DNA of 64,000 nt from Ampullaceana balthica (Eukaryota; Mollusca; Gastropoda; Lymnaeidae): contig CALYLW010000019.1 in the NCBI GenBank assembly GCA_944989445.1, positions 1,116,001-1,180,000 on the forward strand, written 5' to 3'. The position numbers and the translations under genes were made by a program. Of the stretch, positions 11,684-21,847 are shown in pieces (within the stretch, counting starts at the first letter, position 1; the number at the start of each line of letters is the position of its first letter). The notes under the pieces were generated by a model. It was not told the origin of the DNA and searched no databases. It saw only the letters and a program-made list of their open reading frames with translations.

Positions 11684-13597
11684 ATAACAGCCGCACCCGA
11701 GCACAGAAAAACAAGTCTCAGAAGGAGTATGCAGATGCAAATAAGGAAGTTAAGAAAAGCATCAAGAATGACAAGAAGGAATTTGTTGATAAACTTGCTA
11801 AAGAAGCAGAAGATGCAGCTCACCAGGGGAACATGAGAGAATTGTTTGATACCATCAAGACGCTGTCAGGGAAATTTAGCAAGGTAGAGAGACCAGTGAA
11901 GGATAAAATAGGAAACACCTTACCAAGTGAGGAGCAACAGAGAGGGAGATGAAAAGAGCACTTTGAAGAGCTCCTAAACAGGCCGGAACCAAGGAATCCA
12001 CCAGATATCCAACCAGCTGATAATGACCTGCTAATTGACTGCAATACTCCCACCAAAGAAGAAATTAGCAGGGTTATTAAACAACTCAGAAATGGAAAGG
12101 CTTCCGGACCTTATGGCATCCCAGCAGAGGCACTGAAGGCGGACTTGGAAACCAGTGTGGAAATGCTGCACCCTCTGTTTATGAAGATTTGGGAAGAGGA
12201 GGAAGTTCCTTCCGATTGGAAAGAGGGATACCTTATCAAGATCCCAAAGAAGGGAGACTTAAGGTCCTACTCGAACTACAGAGGGATCACCCTGCTGTCC
12301 ATCACCGGAAAGGTTTTCAACTGTGTACTACTTAACAGGATGAAAAACGCTGTAGACCCTCTGTTGCGGGATCAACAAGCTGGCTTTTGCACCAACAGAT
12401 CCTGCACTGACCAGATAGCGACACTGCGCATCATTCTAGAGCAGTCACTAGAGTGGAACTCGCCGCTCTATGTCAACTTTGTTGACTATGAAAAAGCCTT
12501 CGACAGTGTTGACAGGCAAACCCTGTGGAGATTGCTAAGGCATTACGGGGTGCCACAGAAGATTACTGATATAATCAGAAACATGTATGAAGGGATAAAC
12601 TGCCGAGTTGTCCATGGTCAGCAGGTGACAGATGCTTTCCAGGTGAAGACTGGTGTGAGACAAGGTTGCTTGCTGTCACCATTCCTGTTCCTGTTAGCCA
12701 TTGACTGGGTGATGAAAACATCTACACAGCAGAAAAGGAATGGCATCCAATGGACCTTGTGGGATCAACTTGATGATCTTGACTTTGCTGATGATCTTGC
12801 CCTTCTTGCACATACCCAACAACAGATGCAGGAGAAAACAAACATTGTCGCAGCCACTTCTGCTAGCATGGGTCTCAACATACACAAAGGGAAGAGTAAA
12901 ATCCTCAAGGTTAATGCCACCAGTACATCACCCATTATGCTTGAAGGAGAAGCCCTTGAGGAGGTGGACAGTTTTGTTTACCTTGGCAGCGTGGTAGATA
13001 AACAAGGTGGTACAGATGCTGACGTCAAAATAAGGATCGGAAAAGCAAGAGCAGCCTTCCAGCAACTCAAGAATGTTTGGGTCTCCAACAACTTAGGCAG
13101 CAAGTTAAAAGTAAGGATTTTTAACGCTATGGTGAAACCTGTGCTGCTATATGGAGCCGAGACATGGAGAACAACGGCCGTAAACCTGACCAGAATCCAG
13201 TCCTTCATCAACAATTGTCTAAGAAGGATTCTCAGAATTCACTGGCCGGACAAAATCAGCAACCGGGAACTGTGGCAGCGGACAAAAAGAAGCCCATTGA
13301 GGAAGAGATTCTCCAGAAGCGGTGGAGGTGGATTGGCCATACACTAAGAAAACCTGCTTCTAATACAACAAGGCAAGCCCTGAAATGGAACCCACAGGGT
13401 AAGCGGAAAAGAGGCCGTCCAAGAAACACTTGGCGCCGAGAATTGGAGGCAGACATCAAGAGAATTGGCCATGAATGGAAGATCCTGGAGAAGCTGGCCC
13501 AGGATAGAGATGCCTGGAGGTCTCTCGTAGGAGGAACCGCAGACGCCGACGATGATCGGTGGATGCCCCTCATGGACGAGAAGGCTAAACAACAACA
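11684..13597 (+). mobile_element. 5'-truncated non-LTR retrotransposon (LINE)
   Basis: About 1.9 kb, keeping the region before the reverse transcriptase, the transcriptase and the C-terminal segment; the endonuclease is missing, as is usual for 5'-truncated copies. It ends in a short CAA repeat (AAACAACAACAAC). A candidate imperfect target duplication is ACTTTTTAGAAA on the left versus ACTTTTAAAAAA on the right. It sits inside family A copy 2. The clade (RTE- or CR1-like) cannot be settled by eye. Confidence 0.85.
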
Positions 13598-13603
13598 ACT
13601 TTT
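11686..13603 (+). pseudogene. LINE reverse transcriptase, one stop and one frameshift
   Basis: The reading frame matches animal non-LTR reverse transcriptases of the kind often misnamed craniofacial development protein 2-like. Visible motifs are SNYRGITLLS (fingers), VDYEKAFDSVD (motif A, about 12,481-12,510), GVRQGCLLSPFLF (motif B) and the catalytic FADD at 12,784-12,795. The C-terminal [12 protein letters not shown]...[11 protein letters not shown] segment follows. A single TGA at 11,950-11,952 interrupts an otherwise continuous frame; TGG (Trp) would be expected in the family. Near 13,284-13,290, in an A-run, one base is missing and the frame shifts. With few lesions the insertion appears fairly young, but it cannot make an intact enzyme. 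The frame after the shift continues past the LINE end into family A sequence. Confidence 0.88.
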
Positions 13604-13769
13604 AAAAAATATATTCGTGAGCATTATATTTAACATGTTTTACGAGACATAGTCTAACTAAAATTTTGGAATGTCTTGCGCTGCGTATTACAATGAACAT
13701 TGTTTTAGTTATGTCTCCTACATAAAGGATTTATACTCAAAAACTTGGTTTTTTTACGTTTTTTTTTAG

Positions 13770-14630
13770 TTCTAGCATCTAGGTTTTGACCATTGAGGAC
13801 CTCGCGAAATTTCTTCGCTAACTTATTTATATTAAAATCTTTAACATTTCATACAGAAGATTGAAATTATCACATCAAAAAACATCATTTCAAATGTGTT
13901 TCAAGAGAAGCAGAGGTTCTCAATTACTGGAAACGGCGTGTTCATCGGAACACAGAAACAGCTACAATTTTATGAACTTATTTATTGATACAATGATAAT
14001 TATTGGATGTTTCTTAACTTTTACAAATATCTCTTAGATCGTTTTGTGAAATGAACTATTGGGTTCTCCCGTTTATCAATCTTATCTTATCTGACATTAT
14101 CTGATCTGATCTGATCTTATCTTAACTATTACATGCGGTCCTTCTATACAGAAGAGTATTGCATTCTAGGCTTATCCAATGTCTATGTCTAGTCTTGCAG
14201 TCTTATTAGAGTTTAAATGTTGTTAGAGTGCTTGTTTTCTTTGGTTTCATCAGTCAACCCATTCCACGACTTAATTCCGGACGGGAAGAACGAGAATTTG
14301 TATGTGTTTGTTCTTGCAAGTGTTTTTATAGCTATTCCGGAGTGTTATGTTAGATTATCTTTGTGTTGTATAATTTCCAAGTTAGAATTAATTGCCTTAT
14401 GTCGTATTACTACTTTGCTCTATTTTCTTCCATCCTCTGGTGTTTCAAAGCCAAATGATTTAACTAATGGTGTTAGTCTTGTCAGTTTTGAATATTCTCG
14501 CTAATGAATCTAGCAGCTCTTTTCTGAATATGTTCTAGTTTATTTGTGTGTGTGTTTTTTTACTAAGCGATCAGCCTATTAATGGATTAAAACAAACGCA
14601 ATGGCATCAATGAACATCACTGCGTTAGGG
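13770..14630. other. AT-rich spacer with a GATCT/TATCT-rich tract
   Basis: 14,080-14,125 is a degenerate (TTATCTGATC)n-like tract. The remainder, apart from dispersed repeat E, is unassigned. Confidence 0.5.
14217..14510 (+). repeat. Dispersed repeat E, copy 2 with a 95-codon open frame
   Basis: Shares CAACCCATTCCACG...GAGAATTTGTATGTGTTTGT with 2.6 kb. The open frame (14,217-14,504) includes VNPFHDLIPDGKNENLYVF and I do not recognise it. Repetition in the genome argues for a transposon-derived fragment rather than a host exon. Confidence 0.5.
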
Positions 14631-14809
14631 CAGAGCCGTCTTTACGCCATTTTGGGCCCCCGGGCAAAGAAATAGTGTTGGGCCCCTGGGCAAAGAAAGA
14701 GTGAGCCCCCTTCCCCCGCAGGAATAAAAAATAAATATACATAATATATATAAATATATATAAACATATTCCCATGGGGCCCCTATGCTCGTGCGTTAAG
14801 ACGGCCCTG
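14631..14809. mobile_element. hAT-type MITE (CAGAGCCGTCTT ends)
   Basis: Ends are CAGAGCCGTCTTTACGC and the inverse of CAGGGCCGTCTTAACGCAC. Flanking octamers are CGTTAGGG (14,623-14,630) and CGTTAGGT (14,810-14,817), 7 of 8 identical. The 179 bp interior is non-coding, with GGGCCCC-rich words near both ends. Confidence 0.85.
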
Positions 14810-14875
14810 CGTTAGGTCTAGAGTTAGGCTTACGATTAAACTTTGTTGTTTATCATTTCCATCTTTTATTGCTAT

Positions 14876-15013
14876 TTTGATGTTACCAGAATAGTTTCTC
14901 ACCTGTCCCTTGTATATGAGCAAAGTAAGTTATCATTTTTATTAATTTGATGCTACCAGAATAGATTCTCACCTGTCCCTTGTATATGAGCAAAGTAAGT
15001 TATCATTTTTATT
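14876..15013. repeat. 70 bp direct duplication
   Basis: Two near-identical copies of a segment with CACCTGTCCCTTGTATATGA, one base differing in most of the shared part. Confidence 0.9.
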
Positions 15014-15106
15014 CAGTGTAAACACTTTGTCATTAAACTTTTTCTTGGTCAATTTTTTTGTTAATTAACAGTTAAAGTGATCATCTTGTAACTTTGGCTA
15101 TATAAG

Positions 15107-15288
15107 CAATGTTCCCTCTAAGGTTCGTTGTTCCGTGTGCAAAGTATATAAAAAAAACGCGTATGCTAAGTTGCGCTGCATCCATTTTTTGTGCAATATT
15201 TTTACAAAATTTGCAGCGTGGTAATTCTAAACTGCTGCGCCGCTTCGGTCAGATATGTGCGCGACCGAGCAGCTTACAGGGAACATTG
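15107..15288. mobile_element. hAT-type MITE family D, copy 1
   Basis: Ends CAATGTTCCCTCTAAG and the inverse of CAATGTTCCCTGTAAG. Flanking octamers TATATAAG and GATATGAG match at 6 of 8. Related copies lie at 24,041 and 59,497. Shared interior words include TTTGTGCAATA, ACAAAATTTGC and GGTCAGATAT. Confidence 0.82.
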
Positions 15289-15892
15289 GATATGAGAATT
15301 TAAAAAAATTATTAAATTTAAACGTTTTTTAAAAAAATCTTAAATTTCCAGTTTTCTTAATAATTAAGTTATGTTGTTTCTTTGACCTTGCAATCAAATA
15401 ATACAAAAATAGACATTTCTTAAGTCAGCCTGCACCAGATATTAAATATTAAGTTTCAATTGATGCATTATTTCAGCCGCTTATGCGTGTATATTTTAAT
15501 TTTCCAAAACAATTTTTACTTCCTTGTTTGGAGTAATACCCCAGCAATAGCATGTGAAATTGTTTCGAAAAGTGGTTTTCAACAACCATTATTATACGGG
15601 TTTATTTTTTAAGACAATGACGTCATTTAGTGAAGAGGATTCGAATTTCAGTAACATGTATTCTCATTTCTGTGACGTAGCTTCTAGAAATGTGATGCGC
15701 TGTTTCATAAGTTCTGTAAACATTTTGAGATTTTTCATATCACATTACGTCAGCTTGACCTACAAACATATGGTCAATTTAGATTATAAAGACATGTTTT
15801 GTCTCATCGACTATGGGATTTTAGCGAAAACTTGAAATCCAATATTGAATAATCGTTAAAAATATTTTTCTTTTAATTGATCTTTTGTTTTT
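15289..15892. other. No recognised feature
   Basis: AT-rich. A 93-codon open frame (15,554-15,835) has no motif that I recognise and no repeat or context support. Confidence 0.4.
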
Positions 15893-16429
15893 AAATCCCT
15901 TATATTAACTTCACCGGCGTCTCTCTCATCATCTCATGGGCTCGGCGGGCGGAACAACAAAAGTCGAAAATGACCCACTTTCCATGATCCGATCGAACTG
16001 AAATTTGGCACACGGACCCGTCTAACCTAACAATGCATTGTATCAAAATTTCAGATCGATCGAACGTACCGTAATTAAATTAATGCATTTTTAGTTTATC
16101 CTTATATGAGGTATGTAATTTAAATTCACGGTTTGTTATTGTTTTTTTGCCACGTGAAATTTTGAGCTGACGCATTGAGGCGACCCAACGAAGCGACGGG
16201 CGCTTTTGTTTACATTTTACGTGTCACTCTGAGCTCGGTCAAGCGAATCGGTGACCAGACTTTTCCCCTCCCCCCACCCACCCCTCCCCCCCACTAGGGT
16301 TATGATGCAAAGTTGAGTTAAGACAGATTCAGTCTGTAAATGTTTGAAAATAATCAATACTGTTAGTTATGTCTCATATATAAGGGATTTATAGTCAAAA
16401 ACTTTGTTTTTACGGGTTTGTTTTATTTT
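15893..16429 (-). mobile_element. Family A (subtype A2) copy 3
   Basis: Complete in reverse orientation, from TTAAATCCCTTATATTAAC to the ACGGGTTTGTTTTATT end. It contains both stem-loop arms (ATCGAACTGAAATTTGG and AAATTTCAGATCGATCG) and the subterminal CATATATAAGGGATTTATAG. It is non-coding. Confidence 0.85.
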
Positions 16430-16624
16430 TCTTTTTCATTTAGATCCCCCCCCCCACACACACGCACTTTTTTAAGACTGTGTCCGAACCTTATGTTTTC
16501 ATAAATGAAAAGAAGTCAAGTGCATAGAGGTTAACGTATAACTTCTGTTTCAATACAGAAAATTTAGTTTTATTTAATATTCAAAGACCCATGCAATCAC
16601 TACTAAATAATATTTGCAAAATTT

Positions 16625-16739
16625 GATTTTACGAACAATAAATATTTATGATTTTACTAACAATTAATATTTATGATTTTACCAACAATAACTATACTAT
16701 TATATTGTTAATGATTTCACGAGCAATAAATATTTATGA
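16625..16739. repeat. 25 bp minisatellite, split by a Helitron
   Basis: Degenerate copies of GATTTTACGAACAATAAATA plus TTTAT. The array resumes at 17,052 with TTTTACAAACAATAAATATT after the Helitron, so it predates that insertion. Confidence 0.85.
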
Positions 16740-17051
16740 CTAGATACGAGCCGCGGCGTAGCATACACCGCAGACTTGCTCATAGATAGTGCAAAGAACG
16801 GGGGAAAAGAGCGAACACAAACAGCAGCACGACGAAATGAAAGCAATGCGAGTGAACGTCGTGGGGGTGGGGGTGCGCCGACGCATTGTTGGTCTCGAGA
16901 CATGCGCACTGCGGTTGTTGTTACCTGCCCCCCACCCTGCACCAACATCACTTGCGAACCATGAACTTTGATTGGTCGACCCTAGCAAGGGTCATTCGTC
17001 ATGCTTATTTGCACACATCTTGATCGTCCTGGTAAATTATATATAGAGAGA
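16740..17051 (-). mobile_element. Non-autonomous Helitron, family B copy 1
   Basis: Read on the minus strand it starts TCTCTCTATATATAATTT and ends with a GCGGTGTA/TACGCCGC hairpin, nine bases and CTAG. It lies exactly between the A and T of a TATTTATGA|TTTTAC site, which the neighbouring 25 bp repeat shows in unoccupied form. These are the canonical features of Helitrons (A|T insertion, 5' TC, 3' hairpin and CTRR, no target duplication). It is 312 bp with no coding capacity. Confidence 0.93.
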
Positions 17052-17157
17052 TTTTACAAACAATAAATATTTATGAACTAGGTGTTAGCGGCTTCCACCA
17101 CAGCATTCCATTGTAAAGGTCAAGGTATTTCTTTAATGGAGTATGTTGCCCATAACA

Positions 17158-17346
17158 CAGTGGGTCTTAACCTTTTTGGAGGTACTGAACCCCACAGTTT
17201 CATATTCGCATTCACCGAACCCTTCCCAAGCGCGGCATGTCATCACGAATCTTATGAGTCGGGTGTGTATCTTGACCTCCGCTGAACCACGGAGACTGGC
17301 CCACCGAGCCCATGGGGTTCGATCAAGCCCAGATTATGAACCACTG
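17158..17346. mobile_element. hAT-type MITE (CAGTGGGTCTTAACC ends)
   Basis: Ends CAGTGGGTCTTAACC and ATTATGAACCACTG. Flanking octamers CCATAACA (17,150-17,157) and CCCTAACA (17,347-17,354) agree at 7 of 8. It is 189 bp and non-coding. Confidence 0.85.
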
Positions 17347-17354
17347 CCCTAACA

Positions 17355-17740
17355 GTTGAGAAAAGAGCGCCACCCAGTGCGACCACACCAGCGGCACACT
17401 AGTAAATAAATTGTAAGCAGTAAAATATTTGCAGCCCGAAGAATCATGGGGAGTGAACGCTATATTATTAAGTTATGAATTATTTTAACCGTATTTATGT
17501 TAATCTCGTGAGAGGAAAAATTAACTCTGTTATGCGTGAAACGAAGGACAACACAGAGTATACAAACCAAAGAAATCATGAGAAATGAATCGCCAAGCAA
17601 TGGTCCGGGGGGAAATGCGTTAACAATCCTCCAATTTAATATAGTCTGCTAAACATACATTCAAATCAATTATCTTCGTAACAATCTCAACGAATGCTAA
17701 TGCCCCCTCCTCCCCACCCCTCCGGACCCTTCGTCACGCC
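17355..17740. other. No recognised feature
   Basis: Unassigned sequence. I see no coding frame or repeat. Confidence 0.45.
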
Positions 17741-17885
17741 CAGGGCTGGATTAACCTATATCCAAACAAGGCACGTGCCTTGGGCACCAAGCGTTTGGGG
17801 GGCAACACAAGTCCTCAAGAAAAATGTGTATATTGTCCATAATCGACATGACGTTAGCAAATCGCAAATGTAATGTTAAATCGCA

Positions 17886-18062
17886 CAGGGGCGGATTAAA
17901 TGGAAGTCTGATTGGGCTAAAGCCAAGGCCCCCCCACTCCCCTCAATGATTATAGACTAAATTAAGGGACTCCAAACTTATTAAATTGTATAATAAAGTG
18001 GCTGAACAGGGCCCCAGGTGGAATTGCAGCCAGGGGCCCTGTGAAATATTAATTGAACCCTG
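17886..18062. mobile_element. hAT-type MITE family C, copy 1 (nested)
   Basis: Ends CAGGGGCGGATTAAATGG and TTAATTGAACCCTG. Flanking octamers AAATCGCA and AAATCGCT agree at 7 of 8. The interior has GGGCCC-rich words (CAGGGCCCC, CCAGGGGCCCT) also seen in the 35.2 kb element. Confidence 0.87.
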
Positions 18063-18123
18063 AAATCGCTTTTAAAGGGACAAATGAAAATTTTGGATCT
18101 TTACAAAATTGAATTTTGTAGTG

Positions 18124-18364
18124 TTGCTGGAGTTGGTCAGTCAGTTTGATCCCTAGGGTTGCTGGAGTTGGTCAGTCAGTTTGATCCCTAGGGTTGCTGG
18201 AGTTGTTCAGTCAGTTTGATCCCTAGGGTTGCTGGAGTTGGTCAGTCAGTTTGATCCCTAGGGTTGCTGGAGTTGGTCAGTCAGTTTGATCCCTAGGGTT
18301 GCTGGAGTTGGTCAGTCAGTTTGATCCCTAGGGTTGCTGGAGTTGGTCAGTCAGTTTGATCCAT
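18124..18364. repeat. 35 bp minisatellite, 7 copies
   Basis: Unit GTTGCTGGAGTTGGTCAGTC plus AGTTTGATCCCTAGG. Copies are almost identical, so the expansion is recent relative to the surrounding decayed hAT. Confidence 0.95.
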
Positions 18365-18379
18365 TCTTAGCATCTCACA

Positions 18380-19386
18380 TTGATATATAAGGAAATTCTG
18401 GAAAAAAGAAATCCTTCTTATGTATCCCAAACTATATGTGAAGAACTGAATAAAATTATGTCCCCAAAAGTCCATCAAGTAATTAGAGATGAAGTAAAGG
18501 CTTCCGGTTATTTCAGCTTGTTATTTCACCCGATATTTCACTTATAGATCAGTTAAGCGTTGTTATTCGATATCTGGTAGGTGGAGAGCCCATTGAGCGC
18601 TTTTTGAATTTATTGGTGCTGCAAAGTCACACCGGTGAAGGTATGGCTAAGCAAGAGTTGCAGTACTTACGTGAAGTTTGCAATATTGATTTTGCGAAAT
18701 GCAGAGGTCAGTCTCGGATAACGCTAATATGTCTTGGTATTACAAGGGCATGCAGAACAAAATTCTAGAAGGAAATTATTTTTCTATAATACATACCCTG
18801 TGCTACCCATTCACTAAATCTGGTAGGCAGAAGTGCCGTTGACTCTTGTTTAGAGGCAGTAAACTTCTTCTGCAAATGATCGATACTTTTTTCTCAGCTT
18901 CAACCAACAGATGGAAGATTCTGAAAGGATGCTTTGTGGATTGAACGCTGGTAAACTCTCTTTCCGCTACCAGATGGGAAGCACATGCTGTTGGAACTAA
19001 AGCTATTCTAAAGTCTTATCCTCAGATTATAGAAGCGAAAAGTGTTTACAATAAGACATGTCACAGAAGGGGGACACCAGAAGAGAAGCAGACAAAAATT
19101 GCAAAGAAGATACAAGAATTAGAATTTGCTCTCAAGCAGTTAGATTTTCTTGTCTGGTGGATGTACCACATACATCTCAGTGTTATATAGGACTAATACA
19201 TGCTTATCCTGAAGATCTGAACTATAATTTATATTCTGAAGTACAAAACTTACACTCATATATTCGCCACAAGTTTCGTGCATCAAAATCTGAAAATAAC
19301 ACGTTGAGTCATGCAGAATTATACAAAGTAATAGAGACAACATCCAGTTTGCTTTTCCAGTGTAGAAATGGACGTGCGCATATTTT
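18380..19386 (+). pseudogene. hAT transposase, main part (ZMYM1/DUF4371-like), broken
   Basis: Translated pieces match the hAT transposases often annotated as zinc finger MYM-type protein 1-like. They include PSYVSQTICEELNKIM, PDISLIDQLSVVIRYLVGG with EPIERFLN, HTGEGMAKQELQYLREVCNI, a WYYKGMQ-like piece in another frame, and FFSASTNRWKIL and TRWEAHA (the RW motif near the RNase H fold). Several frameshifts and stops separate them, and one occurs at about 18,710-18,730. The N-terminal zinc finger is not visible. The last piece before family A includes CRNGRAHIF. The C-terminus resumes at 19,984. The gene is clearly dead. Confidence 0.82.
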
Positions 19387-19387
19387 T

Positions 19388-19917
19388 AAATCCCTTATAT
19401 TAACTTCACCGCCGTCTCTGTCTCTCTGTCGTTCTGTCGTCATCTCTCTCTGTCTGTCTCTGTGTCTTGGGCGGGCGGAAAAACAAAAGTCAAAAATGAC
19501 CCACTTCCCGTGATCCGATCGAGCTGAAACTTGGCACACGGACCCGTCTCACCTAACAATGCATCGTATCAAAATTTCAGATTGATCGAACGTACCGTAA
19601 TTAAATTTATGCATTTTAGTTTATCCTTATATAACGTATGTAATTCAAATTCACGGTTTGCTATTGTTTTTCTTCCACGTGAGAGTTTGAGTTGACGCTT
19701 TGACTCGACCCATCGAAGTACCGGCGTGCTTTTGTTTACATTTTACGTGTCATGCTGAGCTCGGCCCCCCCCCCAGAGTTATGAAGCAAAGTTGAGTTAA
19801 GACAGATTCAGTCTATAAATGTTTGTCGCGTTTGAAAATAATCAATACTGTTAATTATGTCTCATATATAAGGGATTTATAGTCAACAACTTTGTTTTTC
19901 ACAGGTTTGTTTTATTA
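19388..19917 (-). mobile_element. Family A (subtype A2) copy 4, inside the hAT transposase
   Basis: Reverse-orientation copy from TTAAATCCCTTATATTAAC to CAGGTTTGTTTTATTA, with both stem-loop arms and a short TCTCTGTCTGTC tract where other copies carry (GA)n. It separates the transposase body from its C-terminus, so it inserted after the hAT had settled here. Confidence 0.87.
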
Positions 19918-19983
19918 ACATTAATGTTTACGAACGTTTAAACTGAGCGCTCTTTTTCTTATTTAAAACGTACAAAAAATCCA

Positions 19984-20115
19984 AGTAGATCGACAATGAA
20001 ACAAGAAAGGTTTGATTCCTTATCTCTGCTGAAGATTGAGGCAGACTTGTTGCGCAAAATTAACTTTGATGATGTACTCAAAAAGTTTGCCAGATGTAAA
20101 TCTAGAAAAAAATAA
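19984..20115 (+). pseudogene. hAT transposase C-terminal segment
   Basis: An open segment of 43 codons ending in TAA, containing MKQERFDSLSLLKIEADLL followed by RKINFDDVLKKFA. This is the typical end of hAT dimerisation domains of this group (ERL..L..LSIE....KKIDFD..I..FA). It lies just beyond the family A insertion, restoring the expected order. Confidence 0.85.
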
Positions 20116-20428
20116 CTTTAAAATGTAAATGTGTGCTCTCTCTGACTTTCTCATCTGTTAAAAAAGTTACAGTAATTTTATCTGTTAACTATTATTTTAA
20201 TACAGAAAAACCGTATTGTATGTTTTATATGAGTGATAATAGTACAATTATATGTAAGAACAACTGGTTTTCTTTGTTAGTTTTTTTTGTTTTTTTTTGG
20301 TTTTTTTGTGTGCATAATATTGAACATAAAAGTGGTCAGTGGAGGATCGAGGCCTGGGACAGAAGGGGGCACCAATGTGGATTTGTGCTTTGGGCACCAA
20401 GATGGCTTAATCCGGCCCTGGTAACGCC

Positions 20429-20639
20429 AATGAATTGCTGGAAACCAAACTTTATGTCGTTAAATATTGGAATGCTCGTAACAAGAAAGAAAATTATAAT
20501 CATCCATAACTTTGAACATTCTTCTTTAACCCAGATTTAATTGTTTAAATACCTAGAGAATTATGTACTTTGATATTTTTTGTTACATCTTTAAGCTCAA
20601 ATACGTTTTCTCGCCACATGATTTCAAAAGTAAAGTCTC
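20429..20639. other. Short unassigned spacer
   Basis: AT-rich, non-coding, between the hAT end and the 22 bp array. Confidence 0.4.
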
Positions 20640-21085
20640 CACCTCGACACCTATTCCCTACTCTCGATACACATTTACTCTACTCTCCATAACCTATTCC
20701 CCATTCTCGACACACCTATTCCCTATTCTAGACACACCTAGTCCCTACTCTAGACACACCTATTCCCTACTCTAGACACGCCTATTCCTTACTCTCGAGT
20801 CTCGACACACCTATTCCCTACTCTCGACACACCTATTCCTTACTCTCGACACACCTATTCCTTACTCTCGACACACCTATTTCCTACTCTAGACACACCT
20901 ATTCCCTACTCTCGACACACCTATTACCTACTCTCGACTGTCTCGACACACCTATTCCCTACTCTAGACACACCTATTCCTTACTCTCGACACACCTATT
21001 CCCTACTCTAGACACACCTATTCCCTACTCTCGACACACCTATTACCTACTCTCGACTGTCTCGACACACCTATTCCCTACTCTC
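20640..21085. repeat. 22 bp minisatellite, about 20 copies
   Basis: Unit CGACACACCTATTCCCTACT plus CT. Longer units with an added CGACTGTCT or CGAGTCT block recur, giving a partial higher-order period of about 120 bp. Confidence 0.92.
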
Positions 21086-21235
21086 GGTGCACCGGAAGTC
21101 GTAAAGCGATGGTACATGGCGATGCACTACTCAGAGATCCAACAAGTGTTTAGTGCAGTCTGCAATTCTACTGTTTGAACGGGGTGTGACCACTGTGGTT
21201 AAACCAGGTGCGCCGGACGATTGGAACCAATAGAT

Positions 21236-21424
21236 CAGTGCTTCTCAAAGTGGTGGTCCGCGGAACTGTGCCGGTCCGTGGGCCATCCGATGCCGGTCCG
21301 CAGAAGTGACAAAAAAAAAGACATTTCGCTACCACGTCAGTAAAGGGAAAATAGTTCACCGGTCCCTGGTGCATTGGAAAAATTCCTGATGGTCCACAAT
21401 ACTAAAAAGTTTGAGAAGCACATC
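21236..21424. mobile_element. hAT-type MITE (CAGTGCTTCTCAAAG ends), copy 1
   Basis: Starts CAGTGCTTCTCAAAGTGGTG and ends TTTGAGAAGCAC with the last bases changed. No convincing 8 bp duplication is visible. A better-preserved copy lies at 32,894. Confidence 0.75.
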
Positions 21425-21574
21425 TCTGTCTCTCTGTCATTAGCATTCAGGGCCACAGATGGCGCGCCTTAAAACTCACGTCTGCTCGAGTTGTCAAATA
21501 GCGATGTGAGACAGGGCGGTGACATTTAGCAACCAACAGTGCATCATGGGACAGACTTCAAATTGCTGTTTAAA

Positions 21575-21847
21575 AAAATGTATATAACAGATTTCATTTT
21601 CCTGGATCAAACATTTCATGAAACAGATTTCTTATTCCTGGATAAAACATTTCTTATAACAGATTTCATATTCCTGGATAAAACATTTCATATAACAGAT
21701 ATCATATTCCTGGATCAAACATTTCTTATAACAGATTTCATATTCCTGGATAAAACATTTCATATAACAGATATCATATTCCTGGATCAAACATTTCTTA
21801 TAACAGATTTCATATTCCTGGATAAAACATTTCATACAACAAATTTC
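21575..21847 (+). repeat. 36 bp minisatellite in an open frame
   Basis: Units ATAACAGATTTCATATTCCT plus GGATAAAACATTTC, alternating CTT and CAT forms. The 36 bp length preserves frame, and an open frame of 162 codons (21,539-22,027) gives a 12-residue repeat near ITDFIFLDKTFH, then a non-repeat tail of about 60 residues. I do not recognise the tail. Translation is possible but unsupported by any family, splice or promoter evidence. Confidence 0.9.

Larger units (their letters stand above)
11338..13769 (-). mobile_element. Family A (subtype A1) copy 2, split by a LINE
   Basis: The left part (11,338 to about 11,684) and right part (about 13,598 to 13,769) together match the complement of the 29.3 kb copy in order. 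They run from the AATCCTTTATATTAACTCG terminus through the stem-loop and TGCGCATTATATTGAC blocks to the CTACATAAAGGATTTATACT end. The interruption is the LINE fragment listed next, so this repeat predates that insertion. Confidence 0.8.
17741..20420 (+). mobile_element. Long decayed hAT transposon with nested insertions
   Basis: Termini are CAGGGCTGGATTAACC and the inverse of CAGGGCCGGATTAAGCC. Flanking octamers GTCACGCC (17,733-17,740) and GTAACGCC (20,421-20,428) match at 7 of 8, giving clear boundaries. Inside, in order, are a small hAT MITE (17,886-18,062), a 35 bp tandem array, broken transposase sequence, a family A copy (19,388-19,917) and the last transposase codons (19,984-20,115). 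Removing the later material leaves roughly 1.7 kb of the original element. Confidence 0.88.

Noticed and set aside
15554..15835. A 93-codon host gene
   Set aside because: AT-rich frame without any motif or context. Chance is sufficient.
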